Numbered from the stretch's first letter, positions 30,529 through 40,058 are shown. The stretch is 64,000 nt of DNA from Halorubrum sp. JWXQ-INN 858 (GCF_009806985.1 NZ_WUAX01000014.1:1-64000), one strand, 5' to 3'. Notes: a model not told the origin generated them from the sequence alone. A program made the numbers and translations.

Positions 30529-31032
30529 ATGACTGACGACGCTCGGATCGAACGGCGGCGCTTCGTACAGCTTACGGCAACCGCAGCCGTCACGACGGTG
30601 CTCGCGGGGTGTTCCGGCGGCGACGCCGACGACCGCGGAGGGAGTTCCGGAGGAGACGATGGAGCCGACACAGGTGACGAGCACCTCGCCGACGAACCGG
30701 ACTACGGGGGCTGGTTCGACGACGTCGACGGCTACGACGGAACCGTCGACGCGACCGGAAACGATCGCGTCTCCGTCACCGTGGGGTCTGACGGTGGACT
30801 GTCCTACTCGCCGGCCGCGGTGGCTGTGAGCCCTGGAACCACGGTCGTCTGGGAGTGGACCGGTGACGGCGGTGCACACGACGTTTCGGCGGTGGACGGG
30901 GGCTTCGAGAGCGAGTCGGTGGACGACGAGGGGTTCACCTTCGAACACACCTTCGAGGCGGAGGGGGTCCACGAGTACGTCTGCACGCCGCACGAGGCCG
31001 TCGGAATGAAGGGCGCGGTCGTCGTTCAGTGA
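30529..31032 (+). CDS. Halocyanin-type blue copper protein (Tat lipoprotein)
   Basis: 167 residues. The Tat motif ERRRFVQLTA is followed by a hydrophobic stretch and the lipobox LAGC, so it is exported folded and anchored to the outside of the membrane. After an acidic linker comes the cupredoxin domain: first Cu ligand His in GGAHDVSAVDGG, then Cys, His and Met in YVCTPHEAVGMKG. It is a mobile electron carrier. The position just ahead of nosZ suggests it donates electrons to nitrous oxide reductase. ATG 30529 was chosen because the Tat motif follows closely. Confidence 0.9.
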   Translation: MTDDARIERRRFVQLTATAAVTTVLAGCSGGDADDRGGSSGGDDGADTGDEHLADEPDYGGWFDDVDGYDGTVDATGNDRVSVTVGSDGGLSYSPAAVAVSPGTTVVWEWTGDGGAHDVSAVDGGFESESVDDEGFTFEHTFEAEGVHEYVCTPHEAVGMKGAVVVQ

Positions 31033-31235
31033 GGCCGCCAGGTATCGATCCGCGGTGACCGACCACCGGTTCGGTTCCGGCGGTCGAGCTCAAACCGATG
31101 CACGACACGGATCGTGTGGTTCGCGATCCGATCGGCGCTTCCCGTCGCCTGCTTCCGTTTCTCCACGATATCGGATGTCACGGTCCGCTTTCGTGGTTAC
31201 CGTCGACCTTCGTGTGAGCTTCGCCCTGATCGGGT

Positions 31236-31294
31236 GAACGAGGTCTTCGAACCGGACAGCGAATACGCCGCCGAGGAACGAGGTCTTCGAACCG
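31236..31294 (+). repeat. Two 19-bp direct repeats, 40 bp apart, upstream of nosZ
   Basis: The sequence GAACGAGGTCTTCGAACCG occurs identically at 31236-31254 and 31276-31294. Its core GGTCTTCGAACC is nearly palindromic around TTCGAA. The pair lies about 120 bases before the nosZ ATG in the 378-base gap after halocyanin. It could be a pair of activator sites for the nos cluster, for instance for the HTH_10 regulator at 37370. A TATA-like CCTATATCC lies near 31345. The rest of the gap holds nothing that I recognise. Confidence 0.6.
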
Positions 31295-31410
31295 AGCCCC
31301 GAACGTGTTCGCGCGTTTCCTATCGGACAGCAACCGCCTCGACAACCTATATCCGGCACTGAGCTACGTCCGACTGTCGCACGGGAATCGGAGACGACGG
31401 AGGCCCAACA

Positions 31411-33330
31411 ATGTCGCAACCCACCAACCCATCGATCGATGCGGAGACCGGAACCGACGAACCGACCGACTCGGCGTCCGACGAGGGCTTCGACTCGCTG
31501 TTACCCGGGATTCGTCGCCGGGAGTTCATGAAGACCGGTGCGGCAGTCGGCGGACTGGCCGGGCTCGCCGGCTGTAGCAGTCTGCTCGGCGGCGACGACG
31601 ACGACGGGACCGTCTCGGCCGCTCCAGACCACTCGGTCCCGCCCGGTGACCACGACGAGTACTACGCGTTTCTCAGTGGCGGCCACGCGGGCGACATCCG
31701 CGTGTACGGCCTCCCTTCGATGCGGGAGATCATGCGGATCCCGGTGTTCAACCGCGAGAGCGCCCGCGGATACGGGTACGACGACGAGAGCCGCGAGATG
31801 CTGGAAGAGGCGGGCGGCTACACGTGGGGCGACACCCACCACCCCCGGCTCAGCCAGACCGACGGCGACTACGACGGCCGGTTCGCGTACGTCAACGACA
31901 AGGCGAACGGCCGGATGGCGCGGATCGACCTGAAGTACTTCGAGACGGACGCGATCTGTAACATCCCGAACCAACAGGGAACCCACGGCGCGTGTGCGCG
32001 GCTCCCCGACACCGACCTCATCTTCGGCGTCGGCGAGTTCCGCGTTCCGATGCCGAACGACGGCCGCGACCTCCACGACCCGGACGCCTACGAGTCCGTG
32101 CTCGCCGCGATCGACCCCGACTCGATGAACGTCGAGTGGCAGGTGCGCGTCGACGGCAACATGGACAACGGCGACGGAAGCAAGCAGGGCCGTTACTTCT
32201 TCGCGACCGGCTACAACAGCGAGGGTGGCGTCAACGAACAGGAGATGACCCGCGCGGACCGCGACGACGTGAAGGCGTTCGAGCTCGATCGGATCGAGGC
32301 AGCGGTCGAGGCCGGTGACTACGAGGAGATCAACAACGTCCTGGTCGTGGACGGCCGGAAGGACAGCCCGCTCAACCAGGGCGACGACCCGATCGTTCAC
32401 TACATCCCGATCCCGAAGAGCCCGCACGGCGTCAGCGTGACGCCCGACAACGAGTACGCCATCGCCAGCGGGAAGCTCGACCCGACCGCGTCGGTCATCG
32501 ACATCGATCTGATCGACGAGGTCGACGACCCGACCGACGCGGTCGTGGGGCGGCCGCAGCTCGGACTCGGCCCGCTACACACTGCGTATGACGGTCGCGG
32601 ACACGCGTACACGACGCTGTTCATCGACTCACAGGTCGTGAAGTGGGACATCGAGGCGGCCGTCGAGGCCGAGCCGGAGTCGGAGAGCCCCGTCATCGAG
32701 AAGATAGACGTCCACTACAACCCCGGCCACCTGATCGCCGCGGAGTCGTACACCGAAGACCCCGCCGGCGACTGGCTCATCTCGCTGAACAAGCTCTCGA
32801 AGGACCGGTTCCTCCCGGTCGGTCCGCACCACCCGGAGAACGACCAGCTGATCTACATCGGCGACGACGAGGCCGGGATGCAGCACGTGAAGGACTCGCC
32901 GGCGTACGCCGAGCCGCACGACGCCTCGATCTGCCATCGCTCGAAGCTCGATCCGGCCGACGTCTACGACCCCGATGACCTCGATCTGGAGTACACTGCT
33001 TCCGGCGAGGAGACGATGGAGCGGGTCGCCGACGACCGTGTCGAGATAGACATGTACTCGACGCGGAACCACTACGGCTTCGAGGAGATGACGGTACAGG
33101 AAGGCGACACCGTCGAGATGAAGGTGACGAACGTCGAGACGACGAGCGACCTGCTTCACTCGGTCGCGATCCCCGAGTACGACATCAACGTCAAGCTCGC
33201 GCCACAGGAGACCCGCAAGGTGACGTTCACGGCGGATAAGCCGGGCGTCTACTGGGTCTACTGTGCGTTCTTCTGTAGCGCGCTGCATCTCGAAATGCGC
33301 TCGCGGCTCATCGTCGAACCGGAGGACTAA
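31411..33330 (+). CDS. nosZ: Nitrous oxide reductase
   Basis: 639 residues. It reduces N2O to N2 outside the membrane. A Tat signal (RRREFMKTGAAVGG) ends in a lipobox-like AGC. The beta-propeller with the CuZ His ligands shows DTHHPRLS, THGACARL, SPHGVSVTPD, GPLHTAYDG and YNPGHL. The C-terminal cupredoxin has the CuA site with LLHSVAIPEYD and CAFFCSALHLEM (two Cys, His and Met). All copper ligands appear present, so it is likely active. It is the first gene of a tight set with the next membrane protein (gap 4 bases), nosD, nosF and nosY. Confidence 0.96.
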   Translation: MSQPTNPSIDAETGTDEPTDSASDEGFDSLLPGIRRREFMKTGAAVGGLAGLAGCSSLLGGDDDDGTVSAAPDHSVPPGDHDEYYAFLSGGHAGDIRVYGLPSMREIMRIPVFNRESARGYGYDDESREMLEEAGGYTWGDTHHPRLSQTDGDYDGRFAYVNDKANGRMARIDLKYFETDAICNIPNQQGTHGACARLPDTDLIFGVGEFRVPMPNDGRDLHDPDAYESVLAAIDPDSMNVEWQVRVDGNMDNGDGSKQGRYFFATGYNSEGGVNEQEMTRADRDDVKAFELDRIEAAVEAGDYEEINNVLVVDGRKDSPLNQGDDPIVHYIPIPKSPHGVSVTPDNEYAIASGKLDPTASVIDIDLIDEVDDPTDAVVGRPQLGLGPLHTAYDGRGHAYTTLFIDSQVVKWDIEAAVEAEPESESPVIEKIDVHYNPGHLIAAESYTEDPAGDWLISLNKLSKDRFLPVGPHHPENDQLIYIGDDEAGMQHVKDSPAYAEPHDASICHRSKLDPADVYDPDDLDLEYTASGEETMERVADDRVEIDMYSTRNHYGFEEMTVQEGDTVEMKVTNVETTSDLLHSVAIPEYDINVKLAPQETRKVTFTADKPGVYWVYCAFFCSALHLEMRSRLIVEPED

Positions 33331-33334
33331 GGCC

Positions 33335-34180
33335 ATGCGATCGTCGCTCGCGCGTTTCACCGAGATACGACGGGCGTTACCGGTGCTGGCAGCGGCGCTG
33401 CTCATCGGCGCGCTCCTCGTCCCGGTGTGGCGGATCACGCTCACTGCGCCGCAGTACCCCGGTCAGACGCTCCTGGTCGACCTGTACGCGTATCCGCGCT
33501 TGGGCGGCGATCACGTCGAAGTACAAGGGCTCAACCAGTACGTCGGGTTCTACTTCCCCGACCCGGTGTACACGGACCCGAACTACGCCGTCCACGAGAA
33601 CGCGATCGCGGCCCCCGAGTGGCTGCTCGGCCCCGTCGTGTACGTGGCGCTCGCGCTGACGGGCGTGTTCGTCGCGCTCGCACCGACGGACCGGAAACTC
33701 GAGGTCGGTCTGACCGCACAGTTCGCCGGCACGATCGCGGTCTTCGTCGGGATGTTCGCGTTCATCCAGTACCGATTGCATCAGGCGGGACAGGCGCTCG
33801 ACCCCGGTGCGCCGCTCCGCGGCGTCGACCCGTTCACGCCGCCGCTGCTCGGCAGCTACGAGGTCGCGAACATCAGCGGGTTCGCGTGGTTCGGCCCGGG
33901 CGGATACATGACGATCCTCGCGATCGCCCTGCTCGGTGTCGCCTACTTCACCCGCGATACCGACGCTTCGATAGTCGATCTTCCGGCGCTGGCTCGGGTC
34001 GCGTTGGGGACCGTCCACGGAACGATCGTCCGCGATCGGGAACGGCAGAATCGGAGGCGACGGGAGCGAGCCCACGACGATCAGGAGGGCTCAGTGACGG
34101 ACATGACGGACTTGACCGACGTGACGAACACGACGGACCTGACCGACGTGAGGGACGATGGAGGTCGCCATGTCAGATAA
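33335..34180 (+). CDS. NosB-like membrane protein of the nos cluster
   Basis: 281 residues from ATG 33335, four bases after the nosZ stop. It has about four membrane helices: ALPVLAAALLIGALLVPVW, VVYVALALTGVFVAL, TIAVFVGMFAFIQY and MTILAIALLGVAYF. Large outside loops contain LLVDLYAYPRLGGDHVEVQG and GLNQYVGFYFPDPVYTDPNY. Similar proteins lie between nosZ and nosD in several clade II nos clusters; the name NosB is from memory and tentative. The role may be in electron supply or NosZ maturation. The cytoplasmic tail is charged, then repeats TDLTDVTNTTDLTDV. The nosD start lies inside its last codons. Confidence 0.65.
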   Translation: MRSSLARFTEIRRALPVLAAALLIGALLVPVWRITLTAPQYPGQTLLVDLYAYPRLGGDHVEVQGLNQYVGFYFPDPVYTDPNYAVHENAIAAPEWLLGPVVYVALALTGVFVALAPTDRKLEVGLTAQFAGTIAVFVGMFAFIQYRLHQAGQALDPGAPLRGVDPFTPPLLGSYEVANISGFAWFGPGGYMTILAIALLGVAYFTRDTDASIVDLPALARVALGTVHGTIVRDRERQNRRRRERAHDDQEGSVTDMTDLTDVTNTTDLTDVRDDGGRHVR

Positions 34181-35675
34181 CCGATCGTGGGTCGAAGCCG
34201 GGTTCCTGATCGCCGTCTGTGTGGTCGCGGTCGTCGCGCTTGCGGTCCCGTTGGTCGTCGGGGGGTCATCGCCCGCCGAACCGACCGCGACGATCGCCGT
34301 CGAGACGGACGTCGCCGCGACCGGTGTCACAGCACCGGAATCGGCCGGATCCGCGACCGTCGACGGCGAGACCTACGACACCGCAAGGTCGGCGGTCGCC
34401 GCCGCGGAACCGGGACAGACCGTCGTTCTCGACGGCCGGTTCGACGAGCGGATAACCGTCTCGGCTGACGACGTGTCGCTCGTCGCCGCCGACGGCGGTG
34501 CGGTTCTCGATGGCGGCGGGGAGGGGCGCGTTCTGACGGTCGACGGCGACAACGTCACCGTCACCGGCCTCTGGGTCCGTGGGTCCGGATCGGACCTCGG
34601 TGCCGAGGACGCCGGCGTGTTCGTCGCGGGGAACGAGGCACGGATCGAGACCGTCCGCGTCACCGACTCGGCGTACGGGATCTGGCTCGACAGCGTCGAC
34701 GGGACCGTGATCGAAGACGTCAGGATCGACGGGCGAGAGCACGTCTTCCCGGTTACCGAGCGTGGAAACGGCGTTCACCTGTACGAGAGCGGCGGGACGG
34801 TCATCCGCGACAGCGAGATCGTCGCCGTTCGCGACGGGATCTACTTCTCGTGGAGCACGGGCGTGCTGGCCGCGAACAACACGATTCGAGACTCCCGGTA
34901 CGGAGTGCATTACATGTACTCCGACCACAACCGACTCGTCGACAACGTCGCCGCCGACAACGGCGTCGGTTACGCGCTCATGGTGAGCGAGGGGCTAACC
35001 GTCGCGAACAACACCGCGGTTCGCAACGACGACACCAGCGGACACGGGATCCTGGCGAAGGACATCGAGCGCTCGAAGATCACCGGCAACGCCGTCGTCG
35101 ACAACGCGAACGGGCTGTACGTGTACAACGCACAGGACAACGACCTCACCGACAACCTCGTGTTCGGAAACGACGTCGGGATCCACAGCTCCGCCGGGAG
35201 CGAGGGGCAGCTCGTGGCCGGCAACACCTTCGTCGCGAACGCCCACGCCGTCTCGACGCCCCGAAACTCGCTGGTCTCGTGGAACGACACCGATCGGGGC
35301 AACTACTGGTCGGGCGCCCGAACCGTCGACCGGACCGGCGACGGCGTGAGCGAGATCCGACACCGACCGTCGGGGCTCGTCGAACACCTCGTCGCGGAGC
35401 ATCCGCAGGCGGCCGTCTTCGCGAACAGCCCGTCGTTCGAGGCGGTCCGGCTCGCGGAGGACTCGTTCCCCGTCATCGAGTCGCCGGGCGTCGTGGACCG
35501 ACGACCGCTCGTCGATCCGCCGCACGACTGGCGGAACGGGACGGGAGTGACACGGGGAATTGAACGCGAGGGCCGGGCGGACACATCGACGGAGCCGACA
35601 CTGGCGGGATCGGCTGAACCGTCTGAACCGGCTGAACTGGCTGAATCGGCTGAATCGGAGGACCACGAACCATGA
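34170..35675 (+). CDS. nosD: NosD, exported beta-helix protein for NosZ copper-site maturation
   Basis: 501 residues. An N-terminal hydrophobic segment (FLIAVCVVAVVALAVPLVVGG) exports or anchors it. The body is a right-handed beta-helix made of CASH repeats (for example ADDVSLVAADGGAVLDGG, then DNVTVTGLWVRGSG, then NRLVDNVAADNGVGYAL). It is needed, with NosF and NosY, to supply sulfur/copper for CuZ assembly. It ends in a low-complexity tail of alternating Ser/Pro/Ala-Glu, encoded by GGCTGAA-type 9-base repeats (about 35600-35655). Start overlaps the previous gene by 11 bases and the stop overlaps nosF (ATGA). Confidence 0.93.
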   Translation: MSDNRSWVEAGFLIAVCVVAVVALAVPLVVGGSSPAEPTATIAVETDVAATGVTAPESAGSATVDGETYDTARSAVAAAEPGQTVVLDGRFDERITVSADDVSLVAADGGAVLDGGGEGRVLTVDGDNVTVTGLWVRGSGSDLGAEDAGVFVAGNEARIETVRVTDSAYGIWLDSVDGTVIEDVRIDGREHVFPVTERGNGVHLYESGGTVIRDSEIVAVRDGIYFSWSTGVLAANNTIRDSRYGVHYMYSDHNRLVDNVAADNGVGYALMVSEGLTVANNTAVRNDDTSGHGILAKDIERSKITGNAVVDNANGLYVYNAQDNDLTDNLVFGNDVGIHSSAGSEGQLVAGNTFVANAHAVSTPRNSLVSWNDTDRGNYWSGARTVDRTGDGVSEIRHRPSGLVEHLVAEHPQAAVFANSPSFEAVRLAEDSFPVIESPGVVDRRPLVDPPHDWRNGTGVTRGIEREGRADTSTEPTLAGSAEPSEPAELAESAESEDHEP

Positions 35676-36448
35676 ACGTCAACGCCACCGAGGTCAGGAA
35701 GACGTACGACGACGTAACCGCCCTTGACGGGCTCTCGCTGTCGATCCCGAGCGGGTCGACGTTCGGGATCCTCGGGACGAACGGAGCGGGGAAGTCGACG
35801 CTGTTCAGGCTGCTCGTCGGTCACGACCGGCCGGATGACGGGACGCTCGCGGTGGGTGGAGCCGACGTGACCGCCGAGGGACATCGGATCCGCGAGCACG
35901 TCGGGTACCTCCCGGAGCGTGTCGGGTTCCCGCCGGCGCTTACCGGTCGGGAGGTCCTCGCGTTCCACGCGACCGTTCGCGGGCTCCCCGCCGACGGTCG
36001 GATCGACCGGGCGGTCGACCGGGTCGGACTCGAACCGGCCGCAGTCGACAGGGCCGTCGGCGGCTACTCGAACGGAATGCAACGACGCCTCGGTCTCGCG
36101 ACGGTGCTCCTTCCGGACCCCGCCGTGTTGATCCTCGACGAGCCGACCGCTGGTTTGGATCCCCGCGGCGTCGACGAGTTTCACCGGATCGTCGGCCGGA
36201 TCAACGACGAGACGGACGCCACCGTCGTCTTCTGCTCGCACGCCCTTGCCGAGGTCGAACGGCTCTGCGATCGCGTCGCCGTGCTTCACGACGGAGCCGT
36301 CCACGCCGTCGGGACGGTCGACGACATCGTCGCCGCAGCCGACGCCGACCCGACTCCCAGCGAACACGGGTCCCGGACGGGGCTGCGGGCCGCGTTTCAC
36401 GACGTCGTTACCGCTGCCGGGGCCCCACCGGTGGAGGTGTCGCGATGA
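35672..36448 (+). CDS. nosF: NosF, ABC transporter ATPase
   Basis: 258 residues with a complete ABC ATPase: Walker A GTNGAGKSTL, Q-loop region in VGYLPERVGFPPAL, signature YSNGMQRRLG, Walker B VLILDEPTAGLD and the H-loop in FCSHALAEVERL. It powers the NosY permease for maturation of nitrous oxide reductase. It is translationally coupled to nosD and nosY by ATGA overlaps. The last 30 residues are acidic/alanine-rich and variable. Confidence 0.94.
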   Translation: MNVNATEVRKTYDDVTALDGLSLSIPSGSTFGILGTNGAGKSTLFRLLVGHDRPDDGTLAVGGADVTAEGHRIREHVGYLPERVGFPPALTGREVLAFHATVRGLPADGRIDRAVDRVGLEPAAVDRAVGGYSNGMQRRLGLATVLLPDPAVLILDEPTAGLDPRGVDEFHRIVGRINDETDATVVFCSHALAEVERLCDRVAVLHDGAVHAVGTVDDIVAAADADPTPSEHGSRTGLRAAFHDVVTAAGAPPVEVSR

Positions 36449-37359
36449 CCGACACCTCGGCCGCCGAATCGACCGTCGAGGACGATCCGCTCGCACAGCA
36501 CGCCGCACAGCACGCCGCACACGACGGCCGTTCCAGGGGCGCCGATCGTCGGAGGGTCGTCCGTCACGTGCGTGCCGTGGCGGCAACGGAGTACCGTCTC
36601 GCCGTCCGAGGACGGTGGGCGCTCGCGTTGACCGGACTGTTCACGCTGTTCGGGGCGATGATCGTGACGTTCAGCGGCTCGACGGTCGGGCCTGACGGCA
36701 CCGAGCGGATCGTCGCCTCGCTGACGAGCCTCGCCACCTATCTCGTGCCGCTGGCTGCGCTCGCGCTCGGGTACGACGCGATCGTCGGTCGGGAGGCGGA
36801 GGGTTGGCTCGCCGTCGTGTTCTCGCTCCCGATTCGACGGGGCGAGTTCGTCGCCGGGACCTATCTCGGTCGCCTCGTCGTGCTCGCCGGGGCGACGGTG
36901 CTCGGGTTCGGGTTCACCGGCTTCCTGCTCGTCCGCGAGTTCGGCGTGGCCCGCTGGGGAGCGTTCGTGACGTTTCTCGTCGCGGCGGTCGCCGTCGGCG
37001 CCGCGTTCCTCGCGATCGCCGTGCTACTGTCCACGGTCGCCCGCGAGAAGACGCACGCGCTCGGCCTCTCCCTGCTCGTGTGGGTCTGGTTCGTCCTCGT
37101 ACACGACCTGCTCGCGTTGGGAGTCATCGCGGCGTTCACGCTCCCCGACACCGTCCTTTCGGTGCTGGTGGTGGCGAACCCGGCGAGCGTCTTCCGCGTG
37201 CTCGTATTAAGCGGGCTCGGCACCGCGGCCGGAGGCGGTTTCACCGCCGTGCTCGCGGACACGGGACTTTCGGCCGCGATCCTCGCCGCGGCGCTGCTCG
37301 CCTGGTGTGTCGCTCCCGTCGTGCTCGCGGTGCGTCTCGTCGATCGACGCCGGCTGTGA
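36445..37359 (+). CDS. nosY: NosY, ABC transporter permease
   Basis: 304 residues with about six membrane segments after a His/Gln-rich N-terminus (LAQHAAQHAAHDGRS). Typical ABC-2 regions are ATEYRLAVRGRWALALTGLF and LALGYDAIVGREAEGWLAVV, with GREF-like FVAGTYLGRLVVLAG. It pairs with NosF. The His-rich head could bind copper but may also be low-complexity drift. The cluster ends here; no nosL follows, and a convergent regulator begins 11 bases later. Confidence 0.93.
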   Translation: MTDTSAAESTVEDDPLAQHAAQHAAHDGRSRGADRRRVVRHVRAVAATEYRLAVRGRWALALTGLFTLFGAMIVTFSGSTVGPDGTERIVASLTSLATYLVPLAALALGYDAIVGREAEGWLAVVFSLPIRRGEFVAGTYLGRLVVLAGATVLGFGFTGFLLVREFGVARWGAFVTFLVAAVAVGAAFLAIAVLLSTVAREKTHALGLSLLVWVWFVLVHDLLALGVIAAFTLPDTVLSVLVVANPASVFRVLVLSGLGTAAGGGFTAVLADTGLSAAILAAALLAWCVAPVVLAVRLVDRRRL

Positions 37360-37369
37360 CGACGCCCGG

Positions 37370-38038
37370 TCACTCCGCGGCGTCGGCCTCGTCGAACTCG
37401 ATCGGGTGCCGCGGGAGGTCGTCGACGAACTCCCGGACGATGGTTCGCTCGACGCGTTGGAGCACCTCGCTGCACGTCGATTTCGCGATCCCGACGTGTT
37501 CGGCGACTTCCGTCAGCGTACACGTTCGCGGCACGTCGTAGTAGCCCCGTTCGACGGCCTCGAACAGCACCTCACGCTGTCGGTCGGTGAGGGACCCGCC
37601 GGGGTTCAGCCGCTGTTGGACGTAGACGACGTCGAACTCCGCGCCGACGGCCCGGAGCATTCGCCCGAACTCCGCGACGCGCTCGTGGGAGCCGGTGACA
37701 TCGATCCGTGCGACCCCGTTTTCGATCTCGACCGGCATCTCGATCGGGACGCCGGCGCGCTGTGCGGCGATCATCAACAGCGGCGCGTGTGCCTCTATCT
37801 GGACCGTTGCGACCCCGTCGTCGACCGCCATCACCGACACCTCCGCGATCGTTTCGTGGGCCGCGATCGCATCGAGCAGCGAGTCGATGTCGTCCGCGGT
37901 GAGTTGGACGAGCGCGAACCCGGCACCGTCCCCGGGGAGCGCGGTCAGTACTTCGATCCGCGCGTCCGGAAACTCACGGGAAACCTCGCCGACCCACGGC
38001 CCCTCGGGGAGATCGACGAGCAATCGTGCCTGTGCCAT
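37370..38038 (-). CDS. HTH_10 regulator convergent with the nos cluster
   Basis: 222 residues. The C-terminus is an HTH_10 domain (LTDRQREVLFEAVERGYYD, then LTEVAEHVGIAKSTCSEVLQR). The N-terminal 150 residues form two ferredoxin-like or ACT-like sensor repeats without Cys clusters. Its DmsR-like shape is common among haloarchaeal regulators of anaerobic respiration. It sits tail-to-tail with nosY and is the best candidate regulator for the nos genes, binding perhaps the 19-bp repeats at 31236-31294; this is inference. Confidence 0.8.
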   Translation of the reverse strand: MAQARLLVDLPEGPWVGEVSREFPDARIEVLTALPGDGAGFALVQLTADDIDSLLDAIAAHETIAEVSVMAVDDGVATVQIEAHAPLLMIAAQRAGVPIEMPVEIENGVARIDVTGSHERVAEFGRMLRAVGAEFDVVYVQQRLNPGGSLTDRQREVLFEAVERGYYDVPRTCTLTEVAEHVGIAKSTCSEVLQRVERTIVREFVDDLPRHPIEFDEADAAE

Positions 38039-38228
38039 ACCGCCGGTACGACACCGTGGCGCAAATGGGTTCCCCTCTCCATCGTCCCCGTTATCCTTTC
38101 ACCATCCCCTCACCACCCCTTTCGTCATCGTCCCCGTCATCCCCCGCCATTCTCCGTCATTCCACCCCATCCCCCGCCACTCTCCGGTATCCCTCTCGTC
38201 GTCACCGGGCCACGTGCGAGGCGACGCG

Positions 38229-40058
38229 TCAGGTGAAGTAGATCCCCAACACGATCACGAACACCACGAGCGGGTACGCCAGACCGACAACCAGCCCGTA
38301 GAGGGCCAACAGAACCCCCCACTGTCGCGCAATGACGTCCGCATCGGCGTCGAGGTCGAGCGCGTGATCCGGGAGCCATCGGCGCGTGAGAACCGCCCAC
38401 GAGCCGGCAGCGACGGCCAGCGCCGCGATCAGCCCGTTGAACGGAAACGTGCCGAACGTGACCGTGCAGACGAGACCGATCATCAGCACGCACGCGACGC
38501 TCGCGGTCAGAGCGGCCGCGAACTCCCGTCGACGGGTTACCTCCGATGGCGGCGTCCCGAAGAGACGGGCCGCGAGCAGCCGCAACGGAGTCCGCGACAG
38601 ACGGAACCCCGTAACGACTCCGAACAGTGCGATCCCGCCGAGGACGCCGAACGGGACGCCGACGCCGAGGTAGACGAGCGAGATGACGGCGTAAACCCCG
38701 GCGAGGTCGCCGATCGCCGACAGGTAACGGCTGAGGGTCACGAGGGCGGCCGGGTCCCGTGCCGTCCCCCCGTCGACGAGCGCGTACACCCGGTCGTCGA
38801 CCGGACCGACGTAGAGCGTCTCGCCGACGACGGCAGGCTCGTTGGTGATCGCGTAGTCGGCGTTCACCTCGTACGTCCAGCGCTCCTCGCCCGTTTCGCG
38901 GTCGAAGGCGTACATCACGCCGTCCCACGCACCGACGAACACCGTGGTCTCGGAGGCGATCGGCCGGGAGGAGAACCCCGTCGACGAGCCGGCGGACCAC
39001 TCGACGTCGCCGACCTCCCTGTCGACGGCGTGTAACTGCGTCGGCCCGCGATCGCGGCTCGGCCCACCGGGAACGAGCAGTCGGTCGTCCGTCACCGCGA
39101 GCGGCTGCCTCGAGGTCCCCGGCGCGTCGAACATCGTCGTCACGGCCCCCGTTTCGGCGTCGATCGCGAGCGGGGACCGAGCGTTCACGTACGCCGTCCC
39201 GTCGTGGACGGCCGGCGCGGAGAGGTCGTGACCGCCGGGGTGTGACGTGTGCCACCGGTCGCTCCCGTTGCCGGCGTCGAGCGCCCTCACACGGTCTCTC
39301 CCGCCGAATCGTTCCACGGTGGTGACGACGGTCCCGTCCGTGACCGCCGGCCGTGCGATCCCGTGAGAGCCGATGTCGGTCCGCCAGCGCTCCGTGCCGT
39401 CCTCGTCGATCGACATCACGAACCCCGCCTCGTCGGCTCCCCACCGATCGTCGTAGTTCTCGCCGGCGATGTAGAGGCGGCCGTCCGCGGCGGTGAGCGT
39501 CTTCCAGCTGAAGACCGTGTACCCGTAGCGGTCGGCGGCGGCGGCGAACCGCCACTCGACGTCACCCGTTCCCGCGTCCAGTGCCACCACCTCGTGGTGG
39601 TCTTCGACCACGTCACGCCCCCGCTGCTCGGAGACGTGGACGTACACCGTGTCCCCGTCGACGATCGGTTTCGAGGAGACGGCGTCACCGACCTGAGCCC
39701 GCCACTCCCGCGTCCCGTCGGCGGCGTCGTACGCGGTCACGACCCCGCGACGCTCCCCGCCGGCAACGAACGCGCGCCCGTTCGCGACCGTCACCCCGGG
39801 ACCGTACCCCGTCACCGAGATCCATCCGGGGCCGACGTCGCCGTCGGGACCGGCGGCGTCCGGATCGAACGCGGTCTGTCCGGGGTCGTGTCCCTCCATC
39901 GGCCACGAGCCGTCGTCGCTCGCTGCCCCGATCGCCGATCCACCGATCGCCGGTCCGCCGCTCACCGAGAGAGCCGTCGTGCCGGCGACGGCGAGGACGA
40001 AGGCGAAGGCGATCAAGAGCGGGAGGGCCCGCCCGATCCTCGGCGAGGGGTCGTCCAT
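38229..40058 (-). CDS. PQQ-type beta-propeller fused to C-terminal membrane region
   Basis: 609 residues from ATG 40058. A signal/anchor (ALPLLIAFAFVLAVAGTTALSV) is followed by an outward-facing propeller with repeated motifs such as AYDAADGTREWRAQVGD, ALDAGTGDVEWRFA and AFDRETGEERWTYEV. The last 190 residues hold about five membrane segments. It resembles PQQ-like domain proteins, though there is no catalytic metal-binding quinoprotein signature. Likely a binding or scaffolding protein at the membrane. The upstream flank (40059-40184) separates it from the TetR gene, and its role in the nos region is not evident. The C-rich stretch 38070-38200 beyond its 3' end has short repeats of CCCCGCCA. 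Confidence 0.75.
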   Translation of the reverse strand: MDDPSPRIGRALPLLIAFAFVLAVAGTTALSVSGGPAIGGSAIGAASDDGSWPMEGHDPGQTAFDPDAAGPDGDVGPGWISVTGYGPGVTVANGRAFVAGGERRGVVTAYDAADGTREWRAQVGDAVSSKPIVDGDTVYVHVSEQRGRDVVEDHHEVVALDAGTGDVEWRFAAAADRYGYTVFSWKTLTAADGRLYIAGENYDDRWGADEAGFVMSIDEDGTERWRTDIGSHGIARPAVTDGTVVTTVERFGGRDRVRALDAGNGSDRWHTSHPGGHDLSAPAVHDGTAYVNARSPLAIDAETGAVTTMFDAPGTSRQPLAVTDDRLLVPGGPSRDRGPTQLHAVDREVGDVEWSAGSSTGFSSRPIASETTVFVGAWDGVMYAFDRETGEERWTYEVNADYAITNEPAVVGETLYVGPVDDRVYALVDGGTARDPAALVTLSRYLSAIGDLAGVYAVISLVYLGVGVPFGVLGGIALFGVVTGFRLSRTPLRLLAARLFGTPPSEVTRRREFAAALTASVACVLMIGLVCTVTFGTFPFNGLIAALAVAAGSWAVLTRRWLPDHALDLDADADVIARQWGVLLALYGLVVGLAYPLVVFVIVLGIYFT

